A stretch of 64,000 nucleotides of DNA from an uncultured Roseobacter sp. (GCF_947491795.1 NZ_CANLKW010000002.1:236001-300000), one strand, 5' to 3'; counted from the first letter of the stretch, positions 1-9,600 are shown. Program-made: numbers and translations. The notes: generated by a model from the letters alone, not told the origin.

Positions 1-1475
1 TGCGCTCCTCGCTCGCCTCCCGCGAGGCAATTGCGGACACGGTGGAACTGACCATGCGCGGGCACTGCTATGATGCGATTGTCGGTCTTGCGGGCTGTGA
101 TAAATCGCTTCCGGGGATGATGATGGCGATGATCCGTCTGAATGTGCCGTCGGTGTTCCTATATGGTGGCTCCATCCTGCCGGGCCGCGCGCCAACCGGT
201 GCCGCGGTACCCGAGGATTTCGCCAACCGTGACCTGACCGTTCAGGACATGTTCGAGGCCGTCGGACGTCAGCAGAGCGGCTCATTGTCTGAGGCCGAAC
301 TGGAAATCCTTGAGCGGGTGGCCTGCCCCTCTGCCGGTGCCTGCGGTGGCCAGTTCACCGCCAACACCATGGCCTGTGTGTCCGAGGCGATCGGCCTGGC
401 ACTGCCCAATTCCGCCGGGGCACCCGCACCATACGAAAGCCGCGACGCCTATGCCGAAGCCTCTGGTGCGGCCGTGATGAACCTGATCGAGAAAAACATC
501 CGCGCGCGCGACATCTGCACGCGCGAAGCCTTTGAAAATGCCGCGCGTATTGTTGCCTGCACGGGCGGATCAACCAACGCGGGTCTCCACCTGCCCGCCA
601 TGGCGCATGAGGCTGGCATCGATTTCTTCCTTGAAGACGTCTGCGAGATTTTCCGCGACACCCCATATTTCGTCGATCTCAAACCGGGCGGGGCCTATGT
701 GGCCAAAGACCTGTACGAGGCAGGCGGTGTTCCGGTTGTCATGAAAGAACTGCGCAAAGCGGGCCTGATCCACGAAGACTGCATGACCGCCACGGGCTAT
801 TCCATCGGCGAAGAGATCGACAAAGTCAGCCTCGAAGCTGATGGCCGCGTGATCTATCCGGTGGAAACACCGCTGTCGAAAACCGGCGGTGTTGTCGGCC
901 TCAAGGGCAACCTGGCCCCCGAAGGCGCGATTGTGAAAATTGCCGGAATGGAACCGCAGCACCTGCTTTTCACCGGTCCGGCGCGCGTGTTCGAATGCGA
1001 GCAGGACGCTTTTGAGGCGGTGCAGAACCGCACCTATGAGGAAGGCGATGTCTTCGTGATCCGCAACGAGGGCCCCGCAGGCGGCCCGGGAATGCGCGAG
1101 ATGCTGGCCACCACAGCGGCCCTCTCCGGTCAGGGCATGGGCAAAAAGGTGGCGCTGATCACCGATGGGCGTTTCTCCGGCGCGACACGCGGGTTCTGTG
1201 TGGGCCACGTCGGACCAGAGGCGGCACACGGTGGGCCTATCGCGCTGCTGGAAAATGGCGACATGATCACGCTCAACGCGCTTGAAGGCACGATTTCTGT
1301 TGATCTGACTGACGACGAACTCGCAACGCGCAAAGAAAACTGGAAAGGCCCGCGCCAGACGATTTATGGCGCCGGTGCCCTGTGGAAATACGCGCAGCTG
1401 GTCGGGCCGACATACCTGGGTGCAGTGACCCATCCGGGCGGCAAACACGAGGGCCATGAGTACATGGAGCTGTGA
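1..1475 (+). CDS. ilvD: Dihydroxy-acid dehydratase (5' end missing)
   Basis: IlvD removes water from 2,3-dihydroxy acids to give the 2-keto acids of valine, leucine and isoleucine; it is a cytoplasmic Fe-S enzyme. The reading frame is open from base 3 and already matches the family there ([14 protein letters not shown]), so the start lies outside the window and roughly the first 80-100 residues are missing. Cluster ligand motifs are visible: CDKSLPG at about base 96 and CPSAGACGG at about 324-350. The C-terminal half is full length and ends with the usual His-rich tail ([11 protein letters not shown]). A GTG at 42 is internal and should not be taken as the start. A hairpin follows the stop. 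Confidence 0.95.
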   Translation, partial: RSSLASREAIADTVELTMRGHCYDAIVGLAGCDKSLPGMMMAMIRLNVPSVFLYGGSILPGRAPTGAAVPEDFANRDLTVQDMFEAVGRQQSGSLSEAELEILERVACPSAGACGGQFTANTMACVSEAIGLALPNSAGAPAPYESRDAYAEASGAAVMNLIEKNIRARDICTREAFENAARIVACTGGSTNAGLHLPAMAHEAGIDFFLEDVCEIFRDTPYFVDLKPGGAYVAKDLYEAGGVPVVMKELRKAGLIHEDCMTATGYSIGEEIDKVSLEADGRVIYPVETPLSKTGGVVGLKGNLAPEGAIVKIAGMEPQHLLFTGPARVFECEQDAFEAVQNRTYEEGDVFVIRNEGPAGGPGMREMLATTAALSGQGMGKKVALITDGRFSGATRGFCVGHVGPEAAHGGPIALLENGDMITLNALEGTISVDLTDDELATRKENWKGPRQTIYGAGALWKYAQLVGPTYLGAVTHPGGKHEGHEYMEL

Positions 1476-1481
1476 CCAAAG

Positions 1482-1517
1482 CGCCCCGCGCATTTTTCGT
1501 GCGGGGCGATGCTTTTT
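1482..1517 (+). terminator. Probable rho-independent terminator of ilvD
   Basis: CGCCCCGC (1482-1489) pairs with GCGGGGCG (1501-1508) around an 11-base T-rich loop. A T run follows at 1513-1517. The hairpin starts about seven bases after the ilvD stop. The T run is a few bases away from the stem, so this is a good but not perfect example. Confidence 0.6.
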
Positions 1518-1694
1518 GAAGACACTGGCGATCCGGGCTCAAAACCCGGGCTTACAAGCGGGAAATACCGTTATTGGCATCATTGACGCGCGATGCGGGC
1601 GCAACAGCTCTCGGCATTCTGAGCCGCCATGGCACGAACGCCGCGCCACCATTCTGAAACCGGATCATCCGGCACCGCAGGTGACTGCCCGGGA

Positions 1695-1728
1695 AAAGAA
1701 AAAGCCCCCGCTGACACTTCAGCGGGGG
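1695..1728 (-). terminator. Rho-independent terminator of the gpmI-envC-ctpA operon
   Basis: CCCCCGCTGA (1705-1714) pairs with TCAGCGGGGG (1719-1728) around a 4-base loop. Read on the minus strand, the stem is followed directly by a T-rich tract (the A-rich run at 1695-1703 of the plus strand). It lies about 30 bases past the ctpA stop. This is a textbook terminator. Confidence 0.85.
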
Positions 1729-1757
1729 ATTTGAATATTACGAGTCTCTGCCCTCGT

Positions 1758-3092
1758 TCAGTCCTGGGAACCGATTGCTGACAGGCCTTTCAGAATGTCG
1801 ATCGCATAGGCCAGCTGATAATCTTCTTCGCGCAGGGCGGCAGCGGCTTCTGCTTTGGCCCGGTCCGCTTTGATCTGCTCAATCTGATCATCCGACAGGC
1901 TGTCATTGTTCAGGCTGCCGCGCAGGTCCGCTTCAGAGCGGGAGGTACGCGCTTCTTCTTCTGCGGTATCTTCTTCAGGGCTGCGACGGGGTTGCTCGAC
2001 AATAATGTCTGGCGAAACACCCAGCGCCTGGATCGAACGACCTGACGGCGTGTAGTACCGCGCTGTAGTCAGGCGCATCGCCCCATCGCTGCGCAGGGGC
2101 ATCACGGTCTGAACCGACCCTTTGCCAAAGCTTTTCGTGCCCACAACGATGGCCCTGCGGTGATCCTGCAAGGCACCAGCCACAATTTCGGATGCAGAGG
2201 CCGAACCGCCATTGATCAGCACCACAATCGGCTTGCCCTGGGCAAGATCACCCGGCGTGGCATTGAAACGCTCACCATCCTGAACCTCGCGTCCGCGGGT
2301 CGAGACGATCTCACCCTTTTCGAGGAAGGCATCCGAGACACGGATCGCCTGGGTCAGCAGGCCACCGGGGTTGTTGCGCAGATCCACGACAATGCCATTG
2401 ATCTGATCCATGCCGCCGGCCTCTTCGATCTGTTCTTTCAGACCGGATTCTAGGTTGGCATAGGTCTGGTCATTAAATGTGGTGACCCGCAGAACAACTG
2501 TGTCGCCTTCTGTCCGTGTGCGCACAGCGGTCAGTTTGATCGTGTCGCGGATAATCGATACGTCAAAGGGCTCTGCCTCGCCTTCGCGGACAACCGTGAT
2601 GATGATCTCCGAGCCAACGGGGCCCCGCATCATCGTGACGGCCTCATCCAGGCTCAGACCCAGCACCGATTCGCCGTCGACGTGGGTGATAAAGTCACCC
2701 GCTTCCATGCCAGCCTCATCCGCCGGTGTGCCATCTATCGGCGAGACAACTTTAACAAAGCCCTCTTCCTGGGTGACCTCGATCCCCAGACCGCCAAACT
2801 CACCGCGCGTCTGAACGCGCATCTGCGCGGCATCGTCCGGGCTGAGATAGCTGGAATGCGGGTCCAGAGAGGTGAGCATACCGTCGATTGCGGCCTCAAT
2901 CAGCTCTCCGGCGTCGACTTCTTCTACATACTGGGCGCGGATACGCTCGAAAATGTCACCAAACAGATCAAGCTGTTCATACACATTCCCGGATCGCTGC
3001 TGATCCTGCGCGAGCAGCGGACCAGCAACCTGCGTGGTCGCCAGCACACCCGCGAGCGTGCCGCCCAGTGCGGCCATAGCAAATTTCTTCAT
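1758..3092 (-). CDS. ctpA: Carboxy-terminal processing protease (S41 family)
   Basis: A periplasmic serine protease of the CtpA/Prc family that trims or degrades envelope proteins. The 444-residue product has an N-terminal signal or anchor (residues 1-28), a PDZ domain at roughly 95-175 and a peptidase core at about 180-370. The expected Ser-Lys dyad is present: Ser299 in GGSASASE and Lys324 in GTKSFGKG, 25 residues apart as in characterised members. The C-terminal tail (about 370-444) is acidic, charged and probably flexible. It is the last gene of a gpmI-envC-ctpA operon, five bases after the EnvC-like gene. This pairing of a peptidase with an amidase activator points to cell-wall remodelling. 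Confidence 0.95.
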   Translation of the reverse strand: MKKFAMAALGGTLAGVLATTQVAGPLLAQDQQRSGNVYEQLDLFGDIFERIRAQYVEEVDAGELIEAAIDGMLTSLDPHSSYLSPDDAAQMRVQTRGEFGGLGIEVTQEEGFVKVVSPIDGTPADEAGMEAGDFITHVDGESVLGLSLDEAVTMMRGPVGSEIIITVVREGEAEPFDVSIIRDTIKLTAVRTRTEGDTVVLRVTTFNDQTYANLESGLKEQIEEAGGMDQINGIVVDLRNNPGGLLTQAIRVSDAFLEKGEIVSTRGREVQDGERFNATPGDLAQGKPIVVLINGGSASASEIVAGALQDHRRAIVVGTKSFGKGSVQTVMPLRSDGAMRLTTARYYTPSGRSIQALGVSPDIIVEQPRRSPEEDTAEEEARTSRSEADLRGSLNNDSLSDDQIEQIKADRAKAEAAAALREEDYQLAYAIDILKGLSAIGSQD

Positions 3093-3097
3093 ACCGG

Positions 3098-4219
3098 TTA
3101 TCTATCCTTATCCGTTCGGAACCAGAGGCTCGGGTCCTCAGGCACATTATTCTTTCTGACCTCTATATAGAGCGTTTCTGTCGCTTGTGCGCCAGTCCGA
3201 TCACTATCTGTTGAAACTTCTGTTTCGGCTGTTGCCTGCACACCGCCCATCAGGCCCAGCGGCGCACCCGCCCCGACGACCTCACCGGCAGCGCCATAGA
3301 GGGTTTCGAGGCCCGCAAAGATCATCAGAACATCCGAATGCGGCTCTATGATGACGACGTTCCCGAAATCCAGCAGCGCGCCCGCATACCGGACAGTCGC
3401 ATCCACCGGCGCCGTCACCAATGCACCGGGCAGCGTCCCCAACACTATTCCCGGGCGCACAACACCGGCGGCATCGGCCTCACCGGCGGCGCGTCGCACG
3501 TCGCCGACGGCTGGCAGTGGCAGATCGCCCTGCGGCACCTCGGCCGCCAGCCATGGCTCGCCGGTCTCGTTTTCCGAAATGCGTTCCAGACCGCGCGCAA
3601 AACTGTCCAGTGTATCGGCAGAAGCAATCAGGATCGCCTCCCGCACCGGGTCGTTGGTAAAGCGGCGCGGCAACTCTTTGCGGTCTGCAATCGCTTCGCT
3701 GAGCAGCGCACGGGCCTGCCGCAGATCGGTCAGCCCCTCGCTCAGACGCAGTTCCGCATCAGACTGAAGGCTCTGCAGCCGCTGCAGTTCCTGCAAATCC
3801 TCCCGCAACCCGATGGCCCGTGCATTCAGCTCCGGTGCCAGTGCCGTCAGGATCATGCCCGCCCGTGCACTGCCTGCAGGCCCCTGCGGATGCAGCATCA
3901 TCACAGGCGAGGGTCCGGACCCCACACCATGCAGCGTGCTCAGCAGGCCGGCAATTTCTTTATCCCGGCGCTGCAGATCAGCCGCCAGATCAGCCTCACG
4001 CGCGCCGGCGCGGCGCAGACCACTGCGCACCGCCGACAGACCATCCTCAAAGGCATGAATTGTTTCTGTAAGTGCCCGCACTCTGTCACGGGCAGAGGTG
4101 GCCTCCTCCAACTCTGCCTGCGCCGCCTCCAGTCGCCCAAGTGCATCGCGGGCATCCTGTGCTGTATCGGCCGCCAGAGACACCGGCAGCATAAAAATCA
4201 GTACAGCCAGAAACTTCAT
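3098..4219 (-). CDS. EnvC-like murein hydrolase activator (degenerate M23/LytM)
   Basis: Family members are periplasmic coiled-coil proteins that activate peptidoglycan amidases at the division site. I chose the ATG at 4219, which makes an ATGA overlap with the gpmI stop and gives a clean signal peptide (MKFLAVLIFMLPVSLAA). An upstream GTG at 4231 would add four residues. After the signal comes a long heptad-rich coiled coil (about 20-200), then a LytM domain at about 260-370. The catalytic zinc ligands are not intact: the HxxxD region reads PVDATVRYAG, and the usual HxH reads MIFAGL. The protein is therefore likely an activator and not an enzyme. It sits between gpmI and ctpA, as in related genomes. 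Confidence 0.85.
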   Translation of the reverse strand: MKFLAVLIFMLPVSLAADTAQDARDALGRLEAAQAELEEATSARDRVRALTETIHAFEDGLSAVRSGLRRAGAREADLAADLQRRDKEIAGLLSTLHGVGSGPSPVMMLHPQGPAGSARAGMILTALAPELNARAIGLREDLQELQRLQSLQSDAELRLSEGLTDLRQARALLSEAIADRKELPRRFTNDPVREAILIASADTLDSFARGLERISENETGEPWLAAEVPQGDLPLPAVGDVRRAAGEADAAGVVRPGIVLGTLPGALVTAPVDATVRYAGALLDFGNVVIIEPHSDVLMIFAGLETLYGAAGEVVGAGAPLGLMGGVQATAETEVSTDSDRTGAQATETLYIEVRKNNVPEDPSLWFRTDKDR

Positions 4220-5733
4220 GAGAGCAGACACCTGCCTGTCATCTCAACCGGTTTCTCCAGCCCCATCAGATGCAGAACCGTCGGCGCAAGATCAGCCAGA
4301 CGCCCGTCTGACAGAACAGCCCCCCCGGGCGCACCGACGACAACAACAGGCACAGGGTTCAGCGTGTGCGCGGTGTGTGGCCCGCCGGTTGCCGGGTCAA
4401 TCATCACGTCACAGTTGCCATGATCCGCACAGACAATCATCGCACCGCCTGCCTTTTCCAGTGCGTCCAGCACCCGCCCCAGACCCTGATCCACGGCCTC
4501 GCAGGCCCGCATCGCGGCAGCCAGATCACCAGTGTGCCCGACCATATCCGGGTTGGCATAGTTCACGACAATCAGGTCGTAACCTGCCTCTATCGCGCCG
4601 ACAAAAGCATCCGTTACCTCACCCGCTGACATCTCCGGCTGCAGATCATAGGTCGCAACATCCGGTGATTTTGGCATCTTCCGGTCTTCACCGCTGAAAG
4701 AAACTTCCTCGCCACCGTTCAGAAAAAACGTCACATGCGGGTACTTTTCGGTTTCCGCCAGGCGGTACTGCCGCAAGCCTTTCTGCGCCACCCAGTCGCC
4801 CAGTGTGTTTACGATTTCCGGCTTGGGGTACATGACCGTCATATAGGCGGAATGTGCCTCTGAATACTGCGCCATTCCCATCAGTGCCGCCCAGTCCACA
4901 CGTCTGCCGCGATCAAAACCGTCAAACGCCGGCGCGCCGATGGCTGCCATGATTTCGCGCGCCCGGTCCGCGCGGAAATTAAGACAGAACACCCCGTCAC
5001 CGTCCTGGGCACCGGCATAATCCCCGATCACTGTCGGCACGATGAATTCATCATTCTCGCCGCGCGCATGTGCAGCCTGCACAGCTTCTGATGCCGTTGC
5101 CGCCTGCGCACCACCCCCCCGGATAATTGCGGCATATGCCTTTTCCACCCGGTCCCAGCGGTTGTCCCGGTCCATCGCAAAATACCGGCCCGTAACAGTG
5201 CCAACCGTGACGCCCTGCGGCAGTTTCGCCATGAGGTCCGCAATAAACTCGGGCGCTGAGGTTGGTGCCACATCGCGCCCGTCGGTCAGCGCATGAATGA
5301 CCACTGGCAGATCCGCATCGCGCAGAGCCTTTGCCGCAGCAATCATGTGGCTGATATGTCCATGCACGCCACCATCCGACACAACACCCATCAGATGCGC
5401 GGTACCGCCTGTGGCCTTCAGCGCAGCGATATAGTCTCTGAGCCGGGGGTTTTCTGCAAAACTGCCCTCTTCTATCGCCAGATCGATCTGTCCCAGATCC
5501 ATGGCAACCACCCGGCCCGCACCGATGTTTGTGTGTCCGACCTCAGAATTGCCCATCTGACCGCGCGGCAGGCCTACATCCGGCCCATAGGTCACCAGCG
5601 TGGCATTGGGACAGGTCGCCATCAGACGGTCTATGTTCGGCGTATCGGCCAGCAGAGGCGCGTTTCCCTCGCGCCGGTCACTGATCCCCCACCCATCGAG
5701 AATACATAAAACAACGGGTTTTGGTGCGCTCAT
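4216..5733 (-). CDS. gpmI: 2,3-bisphosphoglycerate-independent phosphoglycerate mutase
   Basis: Interconverts 3- and 2-phosphoglycerate in glycolysis and gluconeogenesis, using two Mn ions and a phosphoserine intermediate. The 505-residue length is normal. Asp13 (LDGWG) and the phosphorylated Ser63 (GNSEVGHTNIG) are present. The second metal cluster is present too (NYANPDMVGHTG and CADHGNCD). It is the first gene of the operon with envC and ctpA, and its stop overlaps the envC start by four bases. Confidence 0.97.
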   Translation of the reverse strand: MSAPKPVVLCILDGWGISDRREGNAPLLADTPNIDRLMATCPNATLVTYGPDVGLPRGQMGNSEVGHTNIGAGRVVAMDLGQIDLAIEEGSFAENPRLRDYIAALKATGGTAHLMGVVSDGGVHGHISHMIAAAKALRDADLPVVIHALTDGRDVAPTSAPEFIADLMAKLPQGVTVGTVTGRYFAMDRDNRWDRVEKAYAAIIRGGGAQAATASEAVQAAHARGENDEFIVPTVIGDYAGAQDGDGVFCLNFRADRAREIMAAIGAPAFDGFDRGRRVDWAALMGMAQYSEAHSAYMTVMYPKPEIVNTLGDWVAQKGLRQYRLAETEKYPHVTFFLNGGEEVSFSGEDRKMPKSPDVATYDLQPEMSAGEVTDAFVGAIEAGYDLIVVNYANPDMVGHTGDLAAAMRACEAVDQGLGRVLDALEKAGGAMIVCADHGNCDVMIDPATGGPHTAHTLNPVPVVVVGAPGGAVLSDGRLADLAPTVLHLMGLEKPVEMTGRCLLS

Positions 5734-5811
5734 CTGCTCGTCTCCACGTTTTGTGTTTCTGGCCTTGTAACGGCTGATCCGGCGCGGGTGAACCTGTTTC
5801 CCGGCGGCCGG

Positions 5812-5844
5812 CTTCTTCTGGCTTTAAATATCCCCGCCGGAGGC
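5812..5844 (+). repeat. Intergenic repeat, copy 1 of 3
   Basis: Shares the pattern CTTCttCTGGC, then AAATAtCCCC, then GCCGGAGGC with copies at 26618-26650 and 35654-35689, all in the same orientation. This copy spans the stop codon of dnaE2, so the last residues of that protein (ASGGDI) are encoded by the repeat. The function is unknown. I believe similar short GC-rich elements occur in other Rhodobacterales genomes, but that is from memory. Confidence 0.55.
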
Positions 5845-8754
5845 ACGAATCTGCCCGGCCTCGCCACACGGCCCGGGCGTTAGCATATGGCGTAACAGCG
5901 CCAGCGGATGCGCCCGGAGCGTCAGCCGCATGGACACATAATCCTCCACCACCTCTTCGCCCAAGGTCATTTCCGGCAGCAGGGCGGCTGGCTCATCAAT
6001 CGCCTCTCCCTCGATATCTCCGGCAAAAAGCGGCAGCGGCGCGCCCGGCACCAGTGCCCTGGCCTCCCAGAGCGCGTCGCGCCGGGACATCTCCAGCCCG
6101 GCGAAAACATCTGCCTCCGCCAGCCGCGCGATCATTGCCGGGGCAAGACCCGCACGCCGCCAGACATCGCGGACAGAGCGGTAGCCATTACCCCGGGCCG
6201 CTGTCAGCCAGCTGGCATCCTCCTCGCTCAGCCCTTTGATCTGGCGGAACCCCAGGCGCAGCGCCAGCCCGCCCTGGCCGTCAGGCTCCATCGTATTGTC
6301 CCAGAAGCTGGCATTCACACAGACGGGGCGCACCCTGACCCCATGCTCGCGCGCATCCCGTACGATCTGCGCCGGTGCGTAAAACCCCATCGGCTGGGAA
6401 TTCAGCAATGCACAGGCAAAAATCCCCGGATGATGGCATTTGATCCAGGCCGAGGCATAGACCAGCAGGGCAAAGCTTGCGGCATGGCTTTCGGGAAACC
6501 CATAAGATCCGAACCCCTCGATCTGGGAAAAGCAGCGCTCGGCGAAATCCTGTTCATAGCCTTTGCGTTTCATCCCCCGCAGGAACAGCGTGCGGAATTC
6601 GCTGACATTCCCGTGCTTTTTGAACGTTGCCAGAGAGCGGCGCAGCCGGTCCGCCTGATCGGGGGTAAAGCCCGCACCCACGATGGCGATCTGCATCGCC
6701 TGCTCCTGAAAAAGCGGCACGCCCAGCGTCTTGCCCAGCACCTCGCCCAGCTCGTCCGAGGGAAAGCTGACCGCTTCCTCGCCATTCCGCCGGCGGATAT
6801 AGGGATGCACCATATCCCCCTGAATGGGGCCGGGGCGGATGATCGCCACCTCGATCACCAGATCGTAGAAATTGCGCGGCTTCATGCGCGGCAGAAAATT
6901 CATCTGCGCCCGGCTCTCGACCTGAAAAACGCCGATACTGTCTGCCCGGCAGAGCATGTCATAGACCTGCTCGTCCTCGGGCGGCAGCGTCGCCAGGGTA
7001 TGGCTCGTCTGGTGATGCACCTTCAGCAGATCAAAGGCCTTGCGGATACAGGTCAGCATTCCAAGGCTCAGCACATCCACCTTCAGAATGCCCAGTGTCT
7101 CGATATCATCCTTGTCCCAGCAGATGACCGTGCGGCCCTCCATCGTGGCGTTCTCGATGGGCACCAGCTCGTCCAGACGACCCTCGGTCACGACAAAGCC
7201 ACCCACATGCTGCGACAGGTGCCGGGGGAAACCGTTGATCTCATACACCAGCGCCAGGGTCTGCTGCAGGCGCCGGTCGCCGGCATCCAGACCGATCTCG
7301 GCCATGCGTTCCGCCTCGATGCCTCTGGTCGAGAAAAACCCCCAGAGCTGCGAGGAGAGCGCCGAAATCGTGTCTTCTGTCAGGCCCATGGCGCGCCCGA
7401 CCTCGCGAATGGCGCGTTTGCCGCGATAATGCACCACCGTCGCACAAAGCCCCGCGCGGTGACGGCCGTAACGCTCATAAATGTGCTGGATCACCTCTTC
7501 ACGGCGCTCATGCTCAAAATCCACATCGATGTCAGGCGGCTCGTCCCGCGCCTCAGAGACGAAACGCTCGAACACCATTGTGCCGATCTCGGGGCTGACC
7601 GACGTGATCCCCATGCAGTAACAGACCACCGAATTGGCCGCCGACCCGCGCCCCTGGCACAGAATATCCCGGCTGCGGGCAAAGGCCACGATGTCGCGCA
7701 CCGTCAGGAAATAGGGCTCGTATTTCAGTTTAGCGATCAGGGTAAGCTCATGCTCCAGCAACCTGTGCACCTTTTCCGGGGCACCGGACGGATACCGCCA
7801 GTCCAGCCCCTCATACGCCAGCCGGCGCAGCCGTTCGGTGGGTGTTTCTGTCTCTGTCCCTTCGAGCGGATACTCATAACGCAGCTCGTCCAGCGAGAAA
7901 TCCAGTCTCTGTGACAGGGCATATGCGCGATCGACCGCGTCCCCGAACCCTTTAAAGAGGCGCCGCATCTCGGTCTCTGAGCGCAGGCGCGCCTCGCCAT
8001 TGGGCAGGGCGTCACGGCCCAGATCATCCACCCGGCGGCCCAGACGGATGGCCGTGACCACATCCGCCAGCTTGCGGCGCGCACCGTGATGCATGAGCGG
8101 CGCGGCACTGGCGAGTGTTGGCAGGCCCAGACGGTTGGCCTCTGCCGTCAATGCTGCAAAGCGTTCTGCATCGCGCCCGTCATAGACAGGGTGCAGACCG
8201 ATGTGCAGCTTTCCGGCAAAGCGGCGCGTCAGCGCCTGCGCCGTTTGCACCCACCCGCCCGCGCCGCGCTCTGCCCTTTGCGCCTGTGGCCAGAGGATAA
8301 GCTGCACCCCCCCGCCCCGCTCCAGCAGATCACTCAGCTGCAGATCGCAGGACCCTTTCACGGCGCGCAGACGACCTGCCGACAGAATCCGGCAGAGCGC
8401 ACCCCAGCCCGCGCGGTTTTCAGGCAGCACCGTCACGGGGCAGGCGTCGGTGAACACCAGGCGTGCTGCAGGAATCAGCCGCGGGCGGACGTAAAGCGGC
8501 GGGCGGACGGATGCACCTGATGGTGCCGGCGGACCAGTCAGACCATGTTGCGCATCCCAGTTCTGGCGCTCCTGCACCTGGCGGGCAATCTCGCGGGCCC
8601 GGGCGTGCGCCCGCACGATCCCCGCCACGGAATTCTCGTCCGCAATCGCCAGCGCCTCCATCCCCAGTGCGGCGGCACGGGAGACATATTCCTCCGGGTG
8701 GGAAGCCCCTTTGAGGAACGAGAAATTCGAGGTGATGCTGAGCTCGGTAAACAT
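5824..8754 (-). CDS. dnaE2: Error-prone DNA polymerase DnaE2 (short C-terminus)
   Basis: A C-family polymerase used in damage-induced mutagenic translesion synthesis, normally with ImuA and ImuB. The 976-residue product has the N-terminal PHP-like domain, the polymerase core with the PPDIDVDFEHERR acid cluster, and a helix-hairpin-helix region. The N-terminal HxH of the PHP site reads SITS, as is usual for DnaE2. The protein stops soon after the RAHPLALLR motif, roughly 100 residues earlier than the ~1,080-residue DnaE2 of Caulobacter, so the C-terminal OB-type region appears absent. The stop lies inside an intergenic repeat. No imuA or imuB is adjacent. A LexA-type box lies 16 bases upstream of the start. 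Confidence 0.92.
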   Translation of the reverse strand: MFTELSITSNFSFLKGASHPEEYVSRAAALGMEALAIADENSVAGIVRAHARAREIARQVQERQNWDAQHGLTGPPAPSGASVRPPLYVRPRLIPAARLVFTDACPVTVLPENRAGWGALCRILSAGRLRAVKGSCDLQLSDLLERGGGVQLILWPQAQRAERGAGGWVQTAQALTRRFAGKLHIGLHPVYDGRDAERFAALTAEANRLGLPTLASAAPLMHHGARRKLADVVTAIRLGRRVDDLGRDALPNGEARLRSETEMRRLFKGFGDAVDRAYALSQRLDFSLDELRYEYPLEGTETETPTERLRRLAYEGLDWRYPSGAPEKVHRLLEHELTLIAKLKYEPYFLTVRDIVAFARSRDILCQGRGSAANSVVCYCMGITSVSPEIGTMVFERFVSEARDEPPDIDVDFEHERREEVIQHIYERYGRHRAGLCATVVHYRGKRAIREVGRAMGLTEDTISALSSQLWGFFSTRGIEAERMAEIGLDAGDRRLQQTLALVYEINGFPRHLSQHVGGFVVTEGRLDELVPIENATMEGRTVICWDKDDIETLGILKVDVLSLGMLTCIRKAFDLLKVHHQTSHTLATLPPEDEQVYDMLCRADSIGVFQVESRAQMNFLPRMKPRNFYDLVIEVAIIRPGPIQGDMVHPYIRRRNGEEAVSFPSDELGEVLGKTLGVPLFQEQAMQIAIVGAGFTPDQADRLRRSLATFKKHGNVSEFRTLFLRGMKRKGYEQDFAERCFSQIEGFGSYGFPESHAASFALLVYASAWIKCHHPGIFACALLNSQPMGFYAPAQIVRDAREHGVRVRPVCVNASFWDNTMEPDGQGGLALRLGFRQIKGLSEEDASWLTAARGNGYRSVRDVWRRAGLAPAMIARLAEADVFAGLEMSRRDALWEARALVPGAPLPLFAGDIEGEAIDEPAALLPEMTLGEEVVEDYVSMRLTLRAHPLALLRHMLTPGPCGEAGQIRASGGDI

Positions 8755-8770
8755 GGCAGGCTTCTCTTAT

Positions 8771-8785
8771 ATTCACCTTTTGTTC
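8771..8785 (-). promoter_or_regulatory. Candidate LexA (SOS) box upstream of dnaE2
   Basis: On the plus strand the site reads ATTC, seven bases, GTTC; on the minus strand GAAC-N7-GAAT. The alphaproteobacterial LexA box is GTTC-N7-GTTC, so this is a one-mismatch match. It is placed 16 bases before the dnaE2 ATG, and dnaE2 is a known SOS gene in this class. It could also affect the divergent DUF1203 gene about 90 bases away. Confidence 0.65.
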
Positions 8786-8875
8786 TTATTTGGAGTCCTT
8801 TTGTGATTGCGCAAAATCCGGGTCGCACGAACGCGGGAACAGCGCCATACCGGCACCAGACGAAAGGACCCCGAT

Positions 8876-9340
8876 ATGCACAGATACACCGCAACAGAGA
8901 CTGAAACCGTCCGGAAATGGCAGGCCGGCGCACCCGATGACAACGGACAGACGCCCGAGCGCGCGGTTTCCGACGGACAGGGAAACCCCTGCCGTCACTG
9001 CCTGCGCGACATCCCCAAAGGCGAGGCGATGCTGATTCTCGCACACCGCCCCTTTGCAACGCTCCAGCCCTATGCCGAAACCGGGCCGGTCTTTGTCTGT
9101 GCTGCCCCCTGCACAAGGGCCGCGGCAGACGTGGTGCCCGACATCCTGCAAACATCGCCGGACTATCTGCTCAAAGGGTATTCAGCGGATGAACGCATCG
9201 TCTATGGCACCGGCGAAATCACCCCCACACCCCGGATCGCCGACAAAATCCAGCGCGTTTTTGCGAACCCGCGCGTGGCCTTCATCCACGTCCGGTCCGC
9301 CCGCAACAACTGCTATCAGCTGCGTATCGACAGATCCTGA
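8876..9340 (+). CDS. DUF1203 family protein
   Basis: A 154-residue soluble protein of the DUF1203 family; no function is known to me. The start is set at 8876, where AAAGGA lies at 8863-8868, and translation from there matches the family N-terminus (MHRYTAT). Conserved features are the ERAVSDGQGNPCRHCL segment with a CxxC pair (possible metal or redox site), the AHRPF motif and a C-terminal block of conserved Arg and Tyr residues (SARNNCYQLRI). It is divergent from dnaE2 and shares the intergenic region that carries the SOS-like box. Confidence 0.85.
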   Translation: MHRYTATETETVRKWQAGAPDDNGQTPERAVSDGQGNPCRHCLRDIPKGEAMLILAHRPFATLQPYAETGPVFVCAAPCTRAAADVVPDILQTSPDYLLKGYSADERIVYGTGEITPTPRIADKIQRVFANPRVAFIHVRSARNNCYQLRIDRS

Positions 9341-9420
9341 CTCCGGAAAACCGCAGACAGGCTTGCCCCGCACACGCGCTTTGGTCATAACGGGGCCCAA
9401 GCGATCCCGAGGAAGCCCTG

Positions 9421-9600
9421 ATGACCCTGCAAGCGCCCGAAACCAAGATTGTCGACAGCTACCGCATTGCCTGTGACGGCGGAGAGGGCGCACTGGGCCA
9501 CCCGCGCGTCTGGCTGCAGATCCCCAAAGACACGGGCTGGGTCGAATGCGGGTACTGCGACTGCAAATACATCCATCGCGATTTTGCCGATAAAGCCTGA
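9421..9600 (+). CDS. Small zinc-finger domain protein
   Basis: A 59-residue protein resembling the small zinc-finger proteins related to the NDUFS6 subunit of respiratory complex I. It has one early Cys (IACDGGEG), a conserved HPRVWLQI segment and a C-terminal [10 protein letters not shown] cluster that could bind one zinc. A good ribosome site (GAGGAAG, 9409-9414 area) precedes the ATG by about six bases. It lies alone between the DUF1203 and a membrane-protein gene. Members of this family are widespread in Alphaproteobacteria; a link to complex I assembly is inference. Confidence 0.85.
   Translation: MTLQAPETKIVDSYRIACDGGEGALGHPRVWLQIPKDTGWVECGYCDCKYIHRDFADKA

Noticed and set aside
1518..1690. 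Possible RNA gene or small ORF between ilvD and the ctpA terminator
   Set aside because: Only a short CCGGG/CCCGG hairpin was found; no cloverleaf, no ribosome site and no known motif.
5908..7914. 668-codon plus-strand open frame opposite dnaE2
   Set aside because: It is the antisense of a clear polymerase gene, rich in His, Arg and Gln, with no recognisable domain.
8538..9155. Long minus-strand open frame upstream of dnaE2 (possible imuB or extra N-terminus)
   Set aside because: It runs across the real DUF1203 gene in the opposite direction and has an Arg/Pro/Ala-biased composition typical of a shadow frame.
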